Shown here: piece by piece, positions 8,351 through 17,872 of the stretch
How the letters are laid out: each line of letters begins with the position of its first letter
Numbering within the stretch: the first letter of the stretch is position 1
Assembly (NCBI RefSeq): GCF_029909975.1
Contig: NZ_CP094516.1
Location: 2,232,001-2,296,000, forward strand
DNA: 64,000 nt
Direction: 5' to 3'
DNA from: Bradyrhizobium sp. ISRA430
GTDB lineage: Bacteria; Pseudomonadota; Alphaproteobacteria; Rhizobiales; Xanthobacteraceae
Made by a program: the position numbers and the translations under genes
The notes under the pieces: model-generated
What the model was told of the DNA's origin: nothing
The model's database searches: none
The model's input: only the letters and a program-made list of their open reading frames with translations

Positions 8351-9424
8351 TCACTGGAATTGCGACTTCTTGTAGTAGCCGCTGTCAACCAAAACCTTCT
8401 CCCAATTGTTCTTGTAGACCACGACCGGCTTGAGCAGATAGGACGGCACCGTCTTGACGCCGTTCTCGTAGGTCTTGGTGTCGTTGACGGTGACCTGCTT
8501 GCCGGCGAGGGCCGCGTCGACCATGTCGGCGGTGACCTTGGCGAGATCGCGGGTATCCTTGAAGATGGTCGAATACTGATCGCCGCGCAGCATCGCCTTG
8601 ATCGAGGGCACTTCCGCATCCTGGCCGCTGATAACAGGCATCGGCTGGTCGGCGCTGCCATAGCCGACGCCCTTCAGCGACGAGATGATGCCGATCGAGA
8701 GGCCATCATAGGGCGACAGCACGGCGTTGACCTTCTTGTTGCCGTAGTAGGCGCTGAGCAGGTTGTCCATGCGGGCCTGCGCGGTGGCGCCATCCCAGCG
8801 CAGCGTTGCGACCTTGTCCATGCCCATCTGGCCGGAGACGACGACGAGCTTGCCGCTGTCAATGTAGGGTTTCAGCACTGACATTGCGCCATTGTAGAAG
8901 AAGTAGGCGTTGTTGTCGTCCGGCGAGCCGCCGAACAACTCGATGTTGAAGGGGCCTTTGCCTTCCTTCAGACCAAGACCCTGCTCGATCGACTGCGCCT
9001 GGAGCACGCCGACCTGGAAGTTGTCGAACGTCGCGTAGTAGTCGACGTTGGGCGTGCCGCGGATCAGGCGATCATAGGCGATGACGGTGATGCCCTTGGC
9101 CTTGGCCTGCTTCAGCACGTCGGAAAGCGTGGTGCCGTCAATCGCTGCAATGACCAGCGCCTTGGCGCCCTTGGTCACCATGTTCTCGACCTGCGAGAGC
9201 TGGTTCGGAATGTCATCCTCCGCATATTGCAGGTCGGTGTTGTACCCGCGCTCCTTCAGCACCTTGACCATGTTGTTGCCGTCGTCGATCCAGCGCGCGG
9301 AGGATTTCGTCGGCATGGCGATGCCGACGGTCGGCTTGTCTTGGGCGAATACAGGGCCGTCCGCAGCCATGGCGGCGGCTCCCGCCAGGGCGAGCGCAAG
9401 GAACGTCGTCTTCAATTTCAGCAT
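8351..9424 (-). CDS. chvE: ChvE-type periplasmic sugar-binding protein
   Basis: 357 residues: a signal peptide (about residues 1-28, ...GPVFAQ) then a periplasmic binding fold starting [16 protein letters not shown]. Conserved ChvE-family parts include [39 protein letters not shown] and the C-terminal [19 protein letters not shown]. ChvE binds galactose, arabinose, glucose and related sugars; in Agrobacterium it also co-activates VirA, for which nothing is seen here. It is 70 bases after the lactonase gene, so it may be read through from the galactose operon or have its own promoter. Confidence 0.95.
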   Translation of the reverse strand: MLKLKTTFLALALAGAAAMAADGPVFAQDKPTVGIAMPTKSSARWIDDGNNMVKVLKERGYNTDLQYAEDDIPNQLSQVENMVTKGAKALVIAAIDGTTLSDVLKQAKAKGITVIAYDRLIRGTPNVDYYATFDNFQVGVLQAQSIEQGLGLKEGKGPFNIELFGGSPDDNNAYFFYNGAMSVLKPYIDSGKLVVVSGQMGMDKVATLRWDGATAQARMDNLLSAYYGNKKVNAVLSPYDGLSIGIISSLKGVGYGSADQPMPVISGQDAEVPSIKAMLRGDQYSTIFKDTRDLAKVTADMVDAALAGKQVTVNDTKTYENGVKTVPSYLLKPVVVYKNNWEKVLVDSGYYKKSQFQ

Positions 9425-9494
9425 GTTTCACTCCCTTTGGGTGTCGTTGCGTAGTCGTTGACGTCAGAAGTCGGTGTGATTGCTTCGTTGTCTC

Positions 9495-10373
9495 CTATGC
9501 AAGCTTGACGTCGGGCTCCGCACGACCGCGTGCGGATGCCTCGAGCAGAAAGGTGCAGCCTGCGTTCGGATCGGCGGCGCGCGCCGCCGCGTCCATATCC
9601 TGCCAGGCGGAAGTGACCAGCAAGCGCGACAGATCGGGACCAACGAAAGCGGGGCAACTCGCCTGCCGTGCCGGCACCTTCAATGAGCGAATGCGCTCGC
9701 CCTGCGGGCTGTAGATGTCGATGCGGCCAGCACCCCAGCAGGCATTCCAGATCAGGCCTTCGGCGTCGCACACCGAGCCGTCGAGGCCGCCGATGCCGGT
9801 GTGACGCAACAGCACCTGGGGCTCGGCGCGCGGCAAACCGGTGGATGGATTGAGCGGAACGGCATAGAGCACCGCGCGCGCGGTGTCGGCAAAGTAGCCG
9901 GTGGCACCATCCGGCGAGAAGCAGATCGAGTTGGGAATGCTGATGCCGGGGAACAGCGTCGAGATCTTGCCGCCATGGAGCGCGTAGATCGCACCGGCCC
10001 CTCGCTCGGCCTTGCGGCCCATGGTGCCGATCCAGAATGTGCCGGACTGGTGAACACGGGCGTCGTTGGAACGCGTGGCGGGGTTGTCGGCTTCGAGCGG
10101 ACAAAACAGCGTCATCGCGCCGTCGGCGATCTGCCGGACGTAGAGCCCGTCCTCCGCGACGATCAATTGGTGTTCGGCATCGATGCGCCCGAGCGCACTC
10201 GCCATCCGGCCGAGCGCGTGGACACGGATGTTGCCGTTGCTCAAGTGCGCCTCAAACAGCCGCCCCTCGCGAATGTCGAACCACCAGGCGGTATCGGTGG
10301 TTACGTCATAGGTAGGTCCCTCGCCGAGGTGACAAGGCTCCGGGGAGAGAACGGACGTCGGCACTTGTTCCAT
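9495..10373 (-). CDS. SMP-30/gluconolactonase family lactonase (probable galactonolactonase)
   Basis: 292 residues from ATG 10371-10373, which shares one base with the mutarotase stop (TAATG). A six-bladed beta-propeller of the SMP-30/regucalcin family is indicated by HLGEGPTYD near the N-terminus, the RSNDARVHQSGTFWIGTMG stretch, SIPNSICFSPDG and GLDGSVCDAEG, which supply the metal-binding Glu, Asn and Asp. Next to galactose dehydrogenase and mutarotase, hydrolysis of galactono-1,4-lactone to galactonate is the likely reaction; arabinono- or gluconolactone are alternatives. Longer upstream starts would run into galM. Confidence 0.85.
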   Translation of the reverse strand: MEQVPTSVLSPEPCHLGEGPTYDVTTDTAWWFDIREGRLFEAHLSNGNIRVHALGRMASALGRIDAEHQLIVAEDGLYVRQIADGAMTLFCPLEADNPATRSNDARVHQSGTFWIGTMGRKAERGAGAIYALHGGKISTLFPGISIPNSICFSPDGATGYFADTARAVLYAVPLNPSTGLPRAEPQVLLRHTGIGGLDGSVCDAEGLIWNACWGAGRIDIYSPQGERIRSLKVPARQASCPAFVGPDLSRLLVTSAWQDMDAAARAADPNAGCTFLLEASARGRAEPDVKLA

Positions 10374-11449
10374 TATGACGACCTCACCGCAAACCGATAG
10401 ACCGTGTGATGCCGATAGACCTCGCCCGGCGCGAGGCGCGGGCTCGGGAAATCCGGCCGGTTCGGCGCGTCCGGCCAGATCTGCGGCTCCAGACACATGG
10501 CGTCCGACTGCCGGTACAGCTTGCCGCCTTTCCCTGCGATCGTGCCGTCGAGATAGTTGCCGGAATAGACCTGAAGTCCGGGCTGATCAGTGAACAGCTC
10601 CATGACACGTCCCGAGCGAGGAGCCTCCAGCCGCGCAGCAAGGTGAAGCTTTCCATCACGCGCCAGGCAGTAGGTGTGATCGTAGCCCTTGCCGTTGCGC
10701 AATTGCTGATCGTTCTCGCGGATGCGTTCGCCCACCTGCTTTGCCGTGCGGAAGTCGAACGGCGTGCCGGCGACCGCGCGCGGCGGCTCGGGCAGCGGAA
10801 TCGCGTTCGGATCGATCGCAAGAAAATGCTCCGCCGCGACCGTGAGCCGGTGGTCGAGGATCGGCATAGCGGACGTCGCCCCTTCCAGATTGAAGAAGCT
10901 GTGATTGGTCAGGTTGACGATGGTCGGCCGGTCCGTCCGCGCCTCCATGCTCAGTGACAGCTCGGTCGGGCCGGTGACGCGATAGGTCAGGCGCACATCG
11001 AGCCGGCCGGGATAATTCTCCTCGCCGTCCGCGCTGACATAGGTGAGCGTGACCGCGGGCTCGGCGCCCTCGTCGATCTCGGCAATTTCCCAGAGCTTGC
11101 GATCAAATCCATCCAGCCCGCCATGCAGCGCATTCGGGCCGTTGTTGACGGCGAGCTGCACCGTCTCGCCGTCGAGCGAAAACTGTCCCTTGGCGATGCG
11201 GTTGGCGTAGCGGCCGACGGTCGCGCCGAAAAACTTCCGCGCGGCGAGATAGCCGGCGAACGCGTCGTGACCGAGCACGACGTCGTCATAGCCGCCCTTG
11301 GCATCCGCCGCGATCAGCGCCTGCAACACCGCGCCGTGGGTGATGATGCGCGCCTCGAAGCCACCCTCCCCGCGCAGCACGATACGCTCCACCGTGCGAC
11401 CGTCCGGCAGCGTCCCGAAAGCGTCTCTTATGATTTTTGAGCCAGCCAT
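10373..11449 (-). CDS. galM: Aldose 1-epimerase (galactose mutarotase)
   Basis: 358 residues, typical of GalM. It interconverts alpha and beta anomers of galactose or related aldoses. Visible family parts are ATVGRYANRIAKGQFSL, NGPNALHGG with a catalytic His region, NLTNHSFFNLEG with the second His, and the C-terminal CLEPQIWPDAPNRPDF containing the Glu base. It lies two bases after the dehydrogenase gene and overlaps the lactonase start by one base, so it belongs to the galactose oxidation operon. It would supply the anomer used by the dehydrogenase. Confidence 0.93.
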   Translation of the reverse strand: MAGSKIIRDAFGTLPDGRTVERIVLRGEGGFEARIITHGAVLQALIAADAKGGYDDVVLGHDAFAGYLAARKFFGATVGRYANRIAKGQFSLDGETVQLAVNNGPNALHGGLDGFDRKLWEIAEIDEGAEPAVTLTYVSADGEENYPGRLDVRLTYRVTGPTELSLSMEARTDRPTIVNLTNHSFFNLEGATSAMPILDHRLTVAAEHFLAIDPNAIPLPEPPRAVAGTPFDFRTAKQVGERIRENDQQLRNGKGYDHTYCLARDGKLHLAARLEAPRSGRVMELFTDQPGLQVYSGNYLDGTIAGKGGKLYRQSDAMCLEPQIWPDAPNRPDFPSPRLAPGEVYRHHTVYRFAVRSS

Positions 11450-11451
11450 GT

Positions 11452-12378
11452 TCAGTCCACAAACGGTTCGACGATATTGCGCTTGCCGAGCAGGAAGGCA
11501 TCGGCGACGAGACGAAGCGGCGCAAGATCGACATCGCTTGCGCCGGTCGCGGTGAGGTCGACGAAACGCCGGTAGAGTTCGCGATATTCCTCATCGGCTG
11601 CCTCGGCAATGACCTTGCCGTCGACCGCCATGCGCCTGCCACCGCCGGACAACGTCATCCGGCCCTGGTCTGTTTCCACGAGGATATCCCAGCTCTGCGG
11701 TCCGGTCTGGCGGAAGTCGAACTCGGCGGTGATCGGCAGACCGCCGATGTCGGTCAGCGTCAGGTTCGCGGCGATCGGCGCTTGGCAATTAGCGGGAAAA
11801 GCGAGCTCGGCCGCCGTGACGAACACAGGCTTTGGAAGGATACGGGTCAAGATCGACAGCGCGTTGATGCCGGGATCGAACACGCCGAGCCCGCCGGGCT
11901 CCCAGATCCACCCCTGCCCGGGATGCCAGACGCGGACATCCTCCTTCCAGCTAATGTGCACGGAGGCGATGCGACGCGCGGCGAGCCATTGCCGCGCCGG
12001 CTCGACCGCCGGGGCATAGCGCGAGTGCCAAGTTGCAAACAGCGTTCGCTTTGCCGCTGCCGCCATCGCGATCAGCGGATCGAGCTCTGCGACGCCGGTG
12101 CCGGGCGGCTTCTCCAGCATCACGTGTTTGCCAGCGGCGAGCGCCGCGGCGGCCTGAGCGCGCCGCACCTGCGGCGGAGTGCAAAGCGACACCGCGTCGA
12201 TCGGCGGTCCCAGCTCCAGCAGCTCCTCGATGGTCGCAAAATGCGGCAGTCCCGGCAGCGAGGCGTTGCGGCTCGCGATGGCCGCCAGCGTCGCGCCCGG
12301 TGTGGCCGAGATCGCGCCGACATGCTGGTCGCGCGCGATCTTGCCGAAGCCGACAATGGCAATGCGAAGTTCGGTCAC
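11452..12378 (-). CDS. Gfo/Idh/MocA-family D-galactose 1-dehydrogenase (probable)
   Basis: 308 residues. The N-terminal Rossmann domain begins RIAIVGFGKIARDQH, and the conserved Lys-Pro motif appears as LEKPPGTG (about residue 90). The C-terminal substrate domain includes GGLGVFDPGINAL. Length and these motifs fit NAD(P)-dependent galactose/arabinose 1-dehydrogenases, which make the 1,4-lactone. Neighbours (mutarotase, lactonase, galactose-type importers) support D-galactose, but L-arabinose or another aldose is possible. The gene overlaps the regulator stop by 4 bases (12375-12378). Confidence 0.82.
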   Translation of the reverse strand: MTELRIAIVGFGKIARDQHVGAISATPGATLAAIASRNASLPGLPHFATIEELLELGPPIDAVSLCTPPQVRRAQAAAALAAGKHVMLEKPPGTGVAELDPLIAMAAAAKRTLFATWHSRYAPAVEPARQWLAARRIASVHISWKEDVRVWHPGQGWIWEPGGLGVFDPGINALSILTRILPKPVFVTAAELAFPANCQAPIAANLTLTDIGGLPITAEFDFRQTGPQSWDILVETDQGRMTLSGGGRRMAVDGKVIAEAADEEYRELYRRFVDLTATGASDVDLAPLRLVADAFLLGKRNIVEPFVD

Positions 12379-13151
12379 GATTCCTCTCCGGATTTCACGG
12401 ATGGCAGCGCGTCGGCCGGTGCGGTCTCGATCACCGTGTCCTCATGGCGGCGCATGCCGTTGTGAATGACAAAGATCATCGCCTCAGACGCGGCATCGGC
12501 ATCGCCCGCGGCGATCGCATCGACGATCTTCTGGTGCCAGAGCAGCACGGTATCGCGGTCTTCGGGCTCGACCGGGGCGCTCAGCAGGAACGAGGCGCGA
12601 AGAGCGGCCTCGATGACATGGCCGATCGAGCGCATGAACAGATTGCCCGATGCGCGCGCCACCGCGACGTGCAGCGCGAGGTCGGCGTCGGCAAAGCCGA
12701 CGGAATCGGAAGCTTCGTTCCGCATGCGCTCCATGCTGCGCCGGAGCTGAGCAAGGTCCTCCTCCGACCGCCGACCGGCCGCGAGCATCGCCGCCCGCGG
12801 CTCGACCGCGAGGCGAATCTCGGCAAGGTCGTTGAGGAACCGCTTGTCGATGCCGGCGTCCAGATGCCAGGCGAGCACATCGGCGTCGAACATGTTCCAG
12901 GCACCGCGCTCGCGCACGACGGTGCCGACCCGCGCCTTGGTCGTGAGCAGGCCCTTGGCGACGAGCGTCTTCACGCTCTCGCGCAACACCGGCCGCGACA
13001 CGCCGAACATGGCGATCATCTCGGCATCGCCCGGCAGCCGCGTCCCCTCCCCGTAGCGGCCGGCGATGATGTCGACGCCGATCGAGCGGGCCACTTCCGC
13101 ATGATTGGAATGCGCCCGCCGTGTCGGAATCACCACGATGCGCGAGGTCAT
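12375..13151 (-). CDS. GntR-family regulator, FadR/FCD type
   Basis: 258 residues from ATG 13149-13151, which overlaps the yjfF stop (ATGA). The winged helix-turn-helix is at about residues 17-80 (GVSRPVLRESVKTLVAKGL), followed by an all-helical FCD ligand domain with the metal-binding pattern (Asp/His in DLALHVAVARASGN, later LWHQKIVDAI). It sits inside the sugar block between the YtfQRT/YjfF genes and the galactose enzymes, so it is the likely local repressor, responding to a sugar acid. A candidate operator is the inverted repeat at 17873-17893 upstream of ytfQ. Confidence 0.88.
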   Translation of the reverse strand: MTSRIVVIPTRRAHSNHAEVARSIGVDIIAGRYGEGTRLPGDAEMIAMFGVSRPVLRESVKTLVAKGLLTTKARVGTVVRERGAWNMFDADVLAWHLDAGIDKRFLNDLAEIRLAVEPRAAMLAAGRRSEEDLAQLRRSMERMRNEASDSVGFADADLALHVAVARASGNLFMRSIGHVIEAALRASFLLSAPVEPEDRDTVLLWHQKIVDAIAAGDADAASEAMIFVIHNGMRRHEDTVIETAPADALPSVKSGEES

Positions 13152-14128
13152 GAGGCTGCTCCTGCACTCCTGGTGACCGGCCGGCGCGCGATCGCGACCA
13201 GCGCCTGCTGCAAGGCGATGAACGCGAACAGCAGCACGCCGGTCGCGATCTTGGTCCACCAGCTCGACAGCGTCCCGTCGAAGTTGATGTAGGTCTGGAT
13301 CAGGCCCTGGATCAGAACGCCGAGGAAGGTGCCGATCACCGAGCCCTGCCCGCCCGTGAGCAGCGTGCCGCCGATCACCACCGCCGCGATGGTGTCGAGC
13401 TCGACGCCGACGGCGGAGAGCGAGTAACCGGCGCTGGTGTAGAACGAGAACACGATGCCGGCAATCCCTGCGAGCAGGCTCGACAGCATGTAGATCTTGA
13501 CCGTCATCTTGCCCACCGCGACACCCATCAGGCTGGCAGTCGACCGGCTGCCGCCGAGTGCGTAGACATTAGCGCCGAACCGCGTGAGATGCAGCAGGAG
13601 CACGCCGCCGATCACGATCGCGAGCATGATGATCGCGATCGCCGTCAGCCGCCCGCCCCCGGGCAATCGCAGCGCAAAGTCGGAGACCGTCGAATAGACC
13701 GGCGCGGTGATCGGCACCGATTCCGTCGAGAGCAGGAAGCTCGCGCCGCGAGCCAGGAACATTCCTGCGAGCGTCACGATGAAGGGCGGCAGATCAAAGA
13801 CATGGATAACGGCGCCCATCGCCGCGCCGAACGCAGCAGAGAGCACAAGAACCGCAACGAAGGCGACGAACGGCGGCATACCCCAGCGCTCGATCGCAAG
13901 CGCAACGAAGACGGTGGTGAAGCCGATCACCGAGCCGACCGAAAGATCGATCCCGCCGGAGATGATGACGAAGGTCATGCCGGTCGCCACGATTCCGAGG
14001 AAGGCATTGTCAGTGAGAAGATTACCGACCACGCGGGTCGAGGCAATGTTGGGAAACTGCACCGCACAGAGCGCAAAGCCAGCAACGAGCACCATGGCCG
14101 TGACGAGGACGGGCGGCAGGCCTTTCAT
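13148..14128 (-). CDS. yjfF: Sugar ABC transporter permease, YjfF type
   Basis: 326 residues from ATG 14126-14128. CUT2 permease features: GMTFVIISGGIDLSVGSVIGF, LPPFIVTLAGMFLARGA and GVELDTIAAVVIGGTLL. It is the second of two permeases encoded side by side, the arrangement seen in the E. coli galactofuranose importer YtfQRT-YjfF, hence the symbol. ATGA overlaps link it both to ytfT before and to the GntR regulator after it. Other heterodimeric CUT2 importers share this layout, so the substrate is inferred from the galactose genes downstream. Confidence 0.88.
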   Translation of the reverse strand: MKGLPPVLVTAMVLVAGFALCAVQFPNIASTRVVGNLLTDNAFLGIVATGMTFVIISGGIDLSVGSVIGFTTVFVALAIERWGMPPFVAFVAVLVLSAAFGAAMGAVIHVFDLPPFIVTLAGMFLARGASFLLSTESVPITAPVYSTVSDFALRLPGGGRLTAIAIIMLAIVIGGVLLLHLTRFGANVYALGGSRSTASLMGVAVGKMTVKIYMLSSLLAGIAGIVFSFYTSAGYSLSAVGVELDTIAAVVIGGTLLTGGQGSVIGTFLGVLIQGLIQTYINFDGTLSSWWTKIATGVLLFAFIALQQALVAIARRPVTRSAGAAS

Positions 14129-15117
14129 GCTTTCGTCCTCCGCAGCCGCGCGACGATGCCGGCGACACCTGAAAATTTCGGCGATTGCAGCAGCAGCACT
14201 GCCAGCACCACCACCGCCTTGACCAGCAGGTTGAACTCCGGCGGATAGCCGGACAAGAGGATGCCCGTGTTCATGGTCTGGATGATCAGCGCGCCGAGCA
14301 CCGCGAGGATGAGGCTGAAGCGGCCACCGAACAGCGAGGTGCCGCCGATCACCACCGCGAGAATGGCGTCGAGCTCGAGCCACAGGCCGGCATTATTGGC
14401 ATCCGCCCCCATGATGTCAGCCGCCGCGATCACGCCGGCGAGCGCGGCGCAGATGCCGCACCAGACATAGACCGCCAGGATCATCGCGCGCGTACCGACG
14501 CCTGCGAGCTCGCTCGCCCGCGCATTGCCGCCGGTCGCCTCGATCAGGAGCCCGAGGGCCGAGCCGCGCACCACCGCGCCGGTGAGGATCAGCATCCCGA
14601 GCGCGATTGCGACCGGCACCGGCAGGCCGAGCACCGCACCGTTGCCGAGCCAGACCAGATCGGGCGAGGTGAAGGTCACGATGCGTCCCTCAGTGATGAG
14701 CTGCGCGATGCCGCGGCCGGCCACCATCAGGATCAGCGTCGCGACGATCGGCTGCATGCCGAGCACGCTGACGAGAAAGCCGTTCCAGAGGCCACAGAGA
14801 AGGCCCGCGCCGAGCGCGGCCGCAAGTACGACCGGAAGGCCGTGACTATCGGCGAGGCTCGCCGCGATCGCGCCCGAGATCGCCATGACCGCGCCGACCG
14901 ACAGATCGATGCCGCGCGTCGCGATCACCAGCACCATGCCGAGCGAGAGCAGCGCCACCGGCGTGCCGCGGTTGAGCACGTCGATGAGGCTGCCGAACAG
15001 CCGGCCGTCCTGGAGACGCAGGTCGAAGAACTGCGGCGACACCGCGCGATCGACCGCCAGGATGACGATCAGGGCAAGAATCTGGGCAAGGCCGCGGCGC
15101 GGCAAGAGCGCTGTCAT
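14125..15117 (-). CDS. ytfT: Sugar ABC transporter permease, YtfT type
   Basis: 330 residues with CUT2 permease signatures LGMVLVIATRGIDLSVGAVMAISG and LGMQPIVATLILMVAGRGIAQL. The TEGRIVTF segment after the latter is typical of YtfT. It pairs with the YjfF-type protein to make the membrane channel and overlaps both neighbours by 4 bases. In E. coli the counterpart imports galactofuranose. Confidence 0.9.
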   Translation of the reverse strand: MTALLPRRGLAQILALIVILAVDRAVSPQFFDLRLQDGRLFGSLIDVLNRGTPVALLSLGMVLVIATRGIDLSVGAVMAISGAIAASLADSHGLPVVLAAALGAGLLCGLWNGFLVSVLGMQPIVATLILMVAGRGIAQLITEGRIVTFTSPDLVWLGNGAVLGLPVPVAIALGMLILTGAVVRGSALGLLIEATGGNARASELAGVGTRAMILAVYVWCGICAALAGVIAAADIMGADANNAGLWLELDAILAVVIGGTSLFGGRFSLILAVLGALIIQTMNTGILLSGYPPEFNLLVKAVVVLAVLLLQSPKFSGVAGIVARLRRTKA

Positions 15118-16658
15118 GCCCGGCCCTCATGCGCAACGGCGGCACCGTCAGCAGCAATGGCCGCGAGAATGTTGGTGACGTCGATCGCCTCACCGGTGAG
15201 CTCGTCGACATGGGCGCGATCGCGCAGCACCACGACGCGGTCGGAATAGGTCACGATCTCGTCGAGCTCGGAGGAGATGACGAGCAGCGCGAGCCCGTCG
15301 TCGCAGAGCTCGCGGATCAGGCGGATGATCTCGGCATGCGCACCGACATCGATGCCGCGGGTCGGCTCGTCCAGCACCAAGAGCCGCGGCGAGGTCGCGA
15401 GCCAGCGCGCCAGCAGTACCTTCTGCTGATTGCCGCCGGACAGCAGACCGACGGGGCGCTCGGGGTCGGGCGGGCGAATGTCGAGCATCTTGACGTAACG
15501 GCGCGCGATCTCGTCCTGCTCGCGGCGTGACAGCGGCAGGTAGAGGCCGCGCTTGGCCTGGAGCGCCAGCACGATGTTCTCGCGCACGGTGAGATCGGCG
15601 ACGATGCCATCGGTCTTGCGCTCCTCCGGGCAATAGCCGAAGCCGTGGCGCACGCCGTCGCGCGGCGTCTGGAGTCGCACCGGGGCGCCCTCCACCCTCG
15701 CCTGCCCGCGATCGGCGCGCTCGGCGCCGAACACCAGCCGCGCCGTCTCGGTTCGGCCCGAGCCGAGCAGGCCGGCGAGCCCGACGACCTCGCCGTGGCG
15801 CAGCTCGAGATTGAACGGCGCGACATAGCCGGCCTTGCCATAATTCTCGAAACTCGCGCAGACCTCGCGCACTTTATGCTCGCCTGCCGAGGCCCGTTCA
15901 CTGGTCGTCTCCGCGAGCTCGCGGCCGAGCATCAGCCTGATCAGCTCGAGCCGCGGCAGCGAGGCGGTCTCGCGCTCGCCGACCAGTCGCCCGTTGCGCA
16001 GCACAGTGATTCGGTCGGAAATCTCATAGACCTGATCGAGAAAATGGCTGACGAAGACGATGCCGATGCCGCGGCCGGCAAGCTGGCGCATAATGCCAAA
16101 GAGGATCTCGACCTCGTGACGGTCGAGGCTCGCGGTCGGCTCGTCGAGGATCAGCACGCGCGCCGAGAGATCGACGGCGCGCGCGATTGCCGTGACGTGC
16201 TGCACGGCGACGGAATAGCTGCCGAGCGGCGCGGCGACGTCGATGTCGAGGCCGAAGCCCGCGAGCAGCACTTTCGCGCGGCGGCGCATCTCGGCTTCGC
16301 GTACGATGCCGAAGCGCATCGGCTGGCGGTCGAGAAACAGGTTCTGTGCCACCGAAAGGTTCGGCAGCAGGTTGACCTCCTGGTAGACGGTGGCGATGCC
16401 GGCCTGAAGCGCCGCCTTGGCCGAGCGCGGCGCAACCTCCGTGCCGCCGAGCCGGACGATGCCAGCATCGCGCGGAAACACACCGGTGATCACCTTGATC
16501 AGCGTGGATTTGCCGGCGCCGTTTTCGCCGAGCAGAGCGTGGATCTCGCCGGCGCGGAGCGTGAAGTCGACCTCCTGCAACGCGCGCACCGCGCCAAAGC
16601 TCTTGCTGATCCCGCGCACCTGAAGGAGCGGCGGAGCAGGATCGAGGCTGTTTTCCAT
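15114..16658 (-). CDS. ytfR: Sugar ABC transporter ATP-binding protein, YtfR type
   Basis: 514 residues from ATG 16656-16658 (MENSLDPAPPLLQV), with GGGAG about ten bases upstream; an in-frame start at 16760 would add a low-complexity leader not usual for the family. Two ABC domains are present: the first with GENGAGKST and VLILDEPTASLD, the second with degenerate Walker A GLLGSGRTE and intact LSGGNQQK plus LLVLDEPTRGIDVG. It drives the YtfT/YjfF channel. It lies 129 bases after ytfQ and overlaps ytfT by 4 bases. Confidence 0.92.
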   Translation of the reverse strand: MENSLDPAPPLLQVRGISKSFGAVRALQEVDFTLRAGEIHALLGENGAGKSTLIKVITGVFPRDAGIVRLGGTEVAPRSAKAALQAGIATVYQEVNLLPNLSVAQNLFLDRQPMRFGIVREAEMRRRAKVLLAGFGLDIDVAAPLGSYSVAVQHVTAIARAVDLSARVLILDEPTASLDRHEVEILFGIMRQLAGRGIGIVFVSHFLDQVYEISDRITVLRNGRLVGERETASLPRLELIRLMLGRELAETTSERASAGEHKVREVCASFENYGKAGYVAPFNLELRHGEVVGLAGLLGSGRTETARLVFGAERADRGQARVEGAPVRLQTPRDGVRHGFGYCPEERKTDGIVADLTVRENIVLALQAKRGLYLPLSRREQDEIARRYVKMLDIRPPDPERPVGLLSGGNQQKVLLARWLATSPRLLVLDEPTRGIDVGAHAEIIRLIRELCDDGLALLVISSELDEIVTYSDRVVVLRDRAHVDELTGEAIDVTNILAAIAADGAAVAHEGRA

Positions 16659-16787
16659 CGCAACGTCACTCCCGCCGGCGTCCGCAGGCGATGCGGACGC
16701 CCAGCCTATTCGTTCGCGCAGCGGTTTCGAAGAGGGTTGCACCGCCGTCCCCCCGCTCAAATGGCGGTCCGGCGGCGCGGCTCCCGC

Positions 16788-17753
16788 TCAGTAACCGAGG
16801 CCCTTCTTGCTGTCGTAGATCTTCTGCGGATCGTCGGCAGCGGTATAGAGCTTCGAGTCGGTCTGGATCCATTTCGGCGGAACGGTGCCCTTGGCCTTGA
16901 AGGCCGCGACGACATCGAGCGCGGGGCCCGCCATGTTGGGCGTCAGCTCCACCGTGGCATTGGCTTCGCCGGCGACCATCGCCTTGAAGATGTCGGGAAC
17001 CGCGTCGATCGAGACGGTGAGGATGTCCTTGCCGGGCTTGAGGCCGGCCTCCTTCATCGCCTGGATCGCGCCGACCATCATGTCGTCGTTGTGCGCATAG
17101 ACTGCGCAGATCGACTTGCCGCCGCCTTCGGCCTTGATGAAGCTCTCCATCACCTCCTTACCCTTGGCGCGGGTGAAGTCGCCGGTCTGGCTGCGCACCA
17201 CCTTCAGATTCGGATGCTTGGCGATCGCGGTGTCAAAACCCTTCTTGCGATTGGTGGCGACGCTCGCGCCGACCGTGCCCTGCAATTCGACGACGTTACA
17301 AGCCTTCTCGCCAACAGCCTTGGCGAGCCAGTCGCCGGCGACCTCGCCTTCGTGCACGCTGTCCGAGGTCACCGCGGTGAGATAGAGGTCCTTGCCGGAG
17401 GGATCGATGTCGCGGTCGAGCAGCACGACCGGGATCTTGGCTTCCTTAGCCTCCTTCAGCACCGCGTCCCAGCCGGTCGAGACGACGGGCGCGAGGAAGA
17501 TCGCATCGACGTTCTGCGCGATGAAGGAGCGGATCGCCTTGATCTGGTTCTCCTGCTTCTGCTGGGCGTCGGCGATCTTGAGATTGACCTGGCGCTTGGC
17601 GGCTTCCTGCTTGGAGACCGAGGTCTCGGCCGCGCGCCAGCCGGATTCGGATCCGATCTGCGAGAAGCCGATGGTGAGTTGGGCGGCGCTGGCCGGAAGC
17701 GCGAGCAGCAACGCGCCCGTGGCGGTTGCCGCAAAGAGGGCTTTGAAGGTCAT
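16788..17753 (-). CDS. ytfQ: Periplasmic galactofuranose-type binding protein, YtfQ
   Basis: 321 residues with a signal peptide (residues 1-23, ...LPASAA) and a periplasmic binding protein type 1 fold starting QLTIGFSQIGSESGWR, a hallmark opening of YtfQ. Other matches are LAPVVSTGWDAVLKEAKEA, VVLLDRDID and YAHNDDMMVGAIQAM. E. coli YtfQ binds furanose and, less well, pyranose galactose. It is the first gene of the long minus-strand sugar block, with a palindromic operator candidate about 120-140 bases upstream. Confidence 0.94.
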   Translation of the reverse strand: MTFKALFAATATGALLLALPASAAQLTIGFSQIGSESGWRAAETSVSKQEAAKRQVNLKIADAQQKQENQIKAIRSFIAQNVDAIFLAPVVSTGWDAVLKEAKEAKIPVVLLDRDIDPSGKDLYLTAVTSDSVHEGEVAGDWLAKAVGEKACNVVELQGTVGASVATNRKKGFDTAIAKHPNLKVVRSQTGDFTRAKGKEVMESFIKAEGGGKSICAVYAHNDDMMVGAIQAMKEAGLKPGKDILTVSIDAVPDIFKAMVAGEANATVELTPNMAGPALDVVAAFKAKGTVPPKWIQTDSKLYTAADDPQKIYDSKKGLGY

Positions 17754-17872
17754 CAGGCGTGTCTCCCCAAGAGTCGTCTTGTGTTATCCCGGGCGCCTGT
17801 TGGTAGCATAGCACCCGAAGACCGCTCCTAGCGGGCGGCGGGAGGCACTATTTCACGGAAGTTTGGTTCCGT

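Noticed and set aside
8351..9424. Virulence-sensing role for ChvE
   Set aside because: No virA/virG or other vir genes are in the window; metabolism alone explains its position.
15645..17831. 728-codon open frame on the plus strand opposite ytfR and ytfQ
   Set aside because: Its Arg/Ala/Asp/His-rich translation has no family features and lies antisense to clear genes; long antisense frames are expected in such GC-rich DNA.
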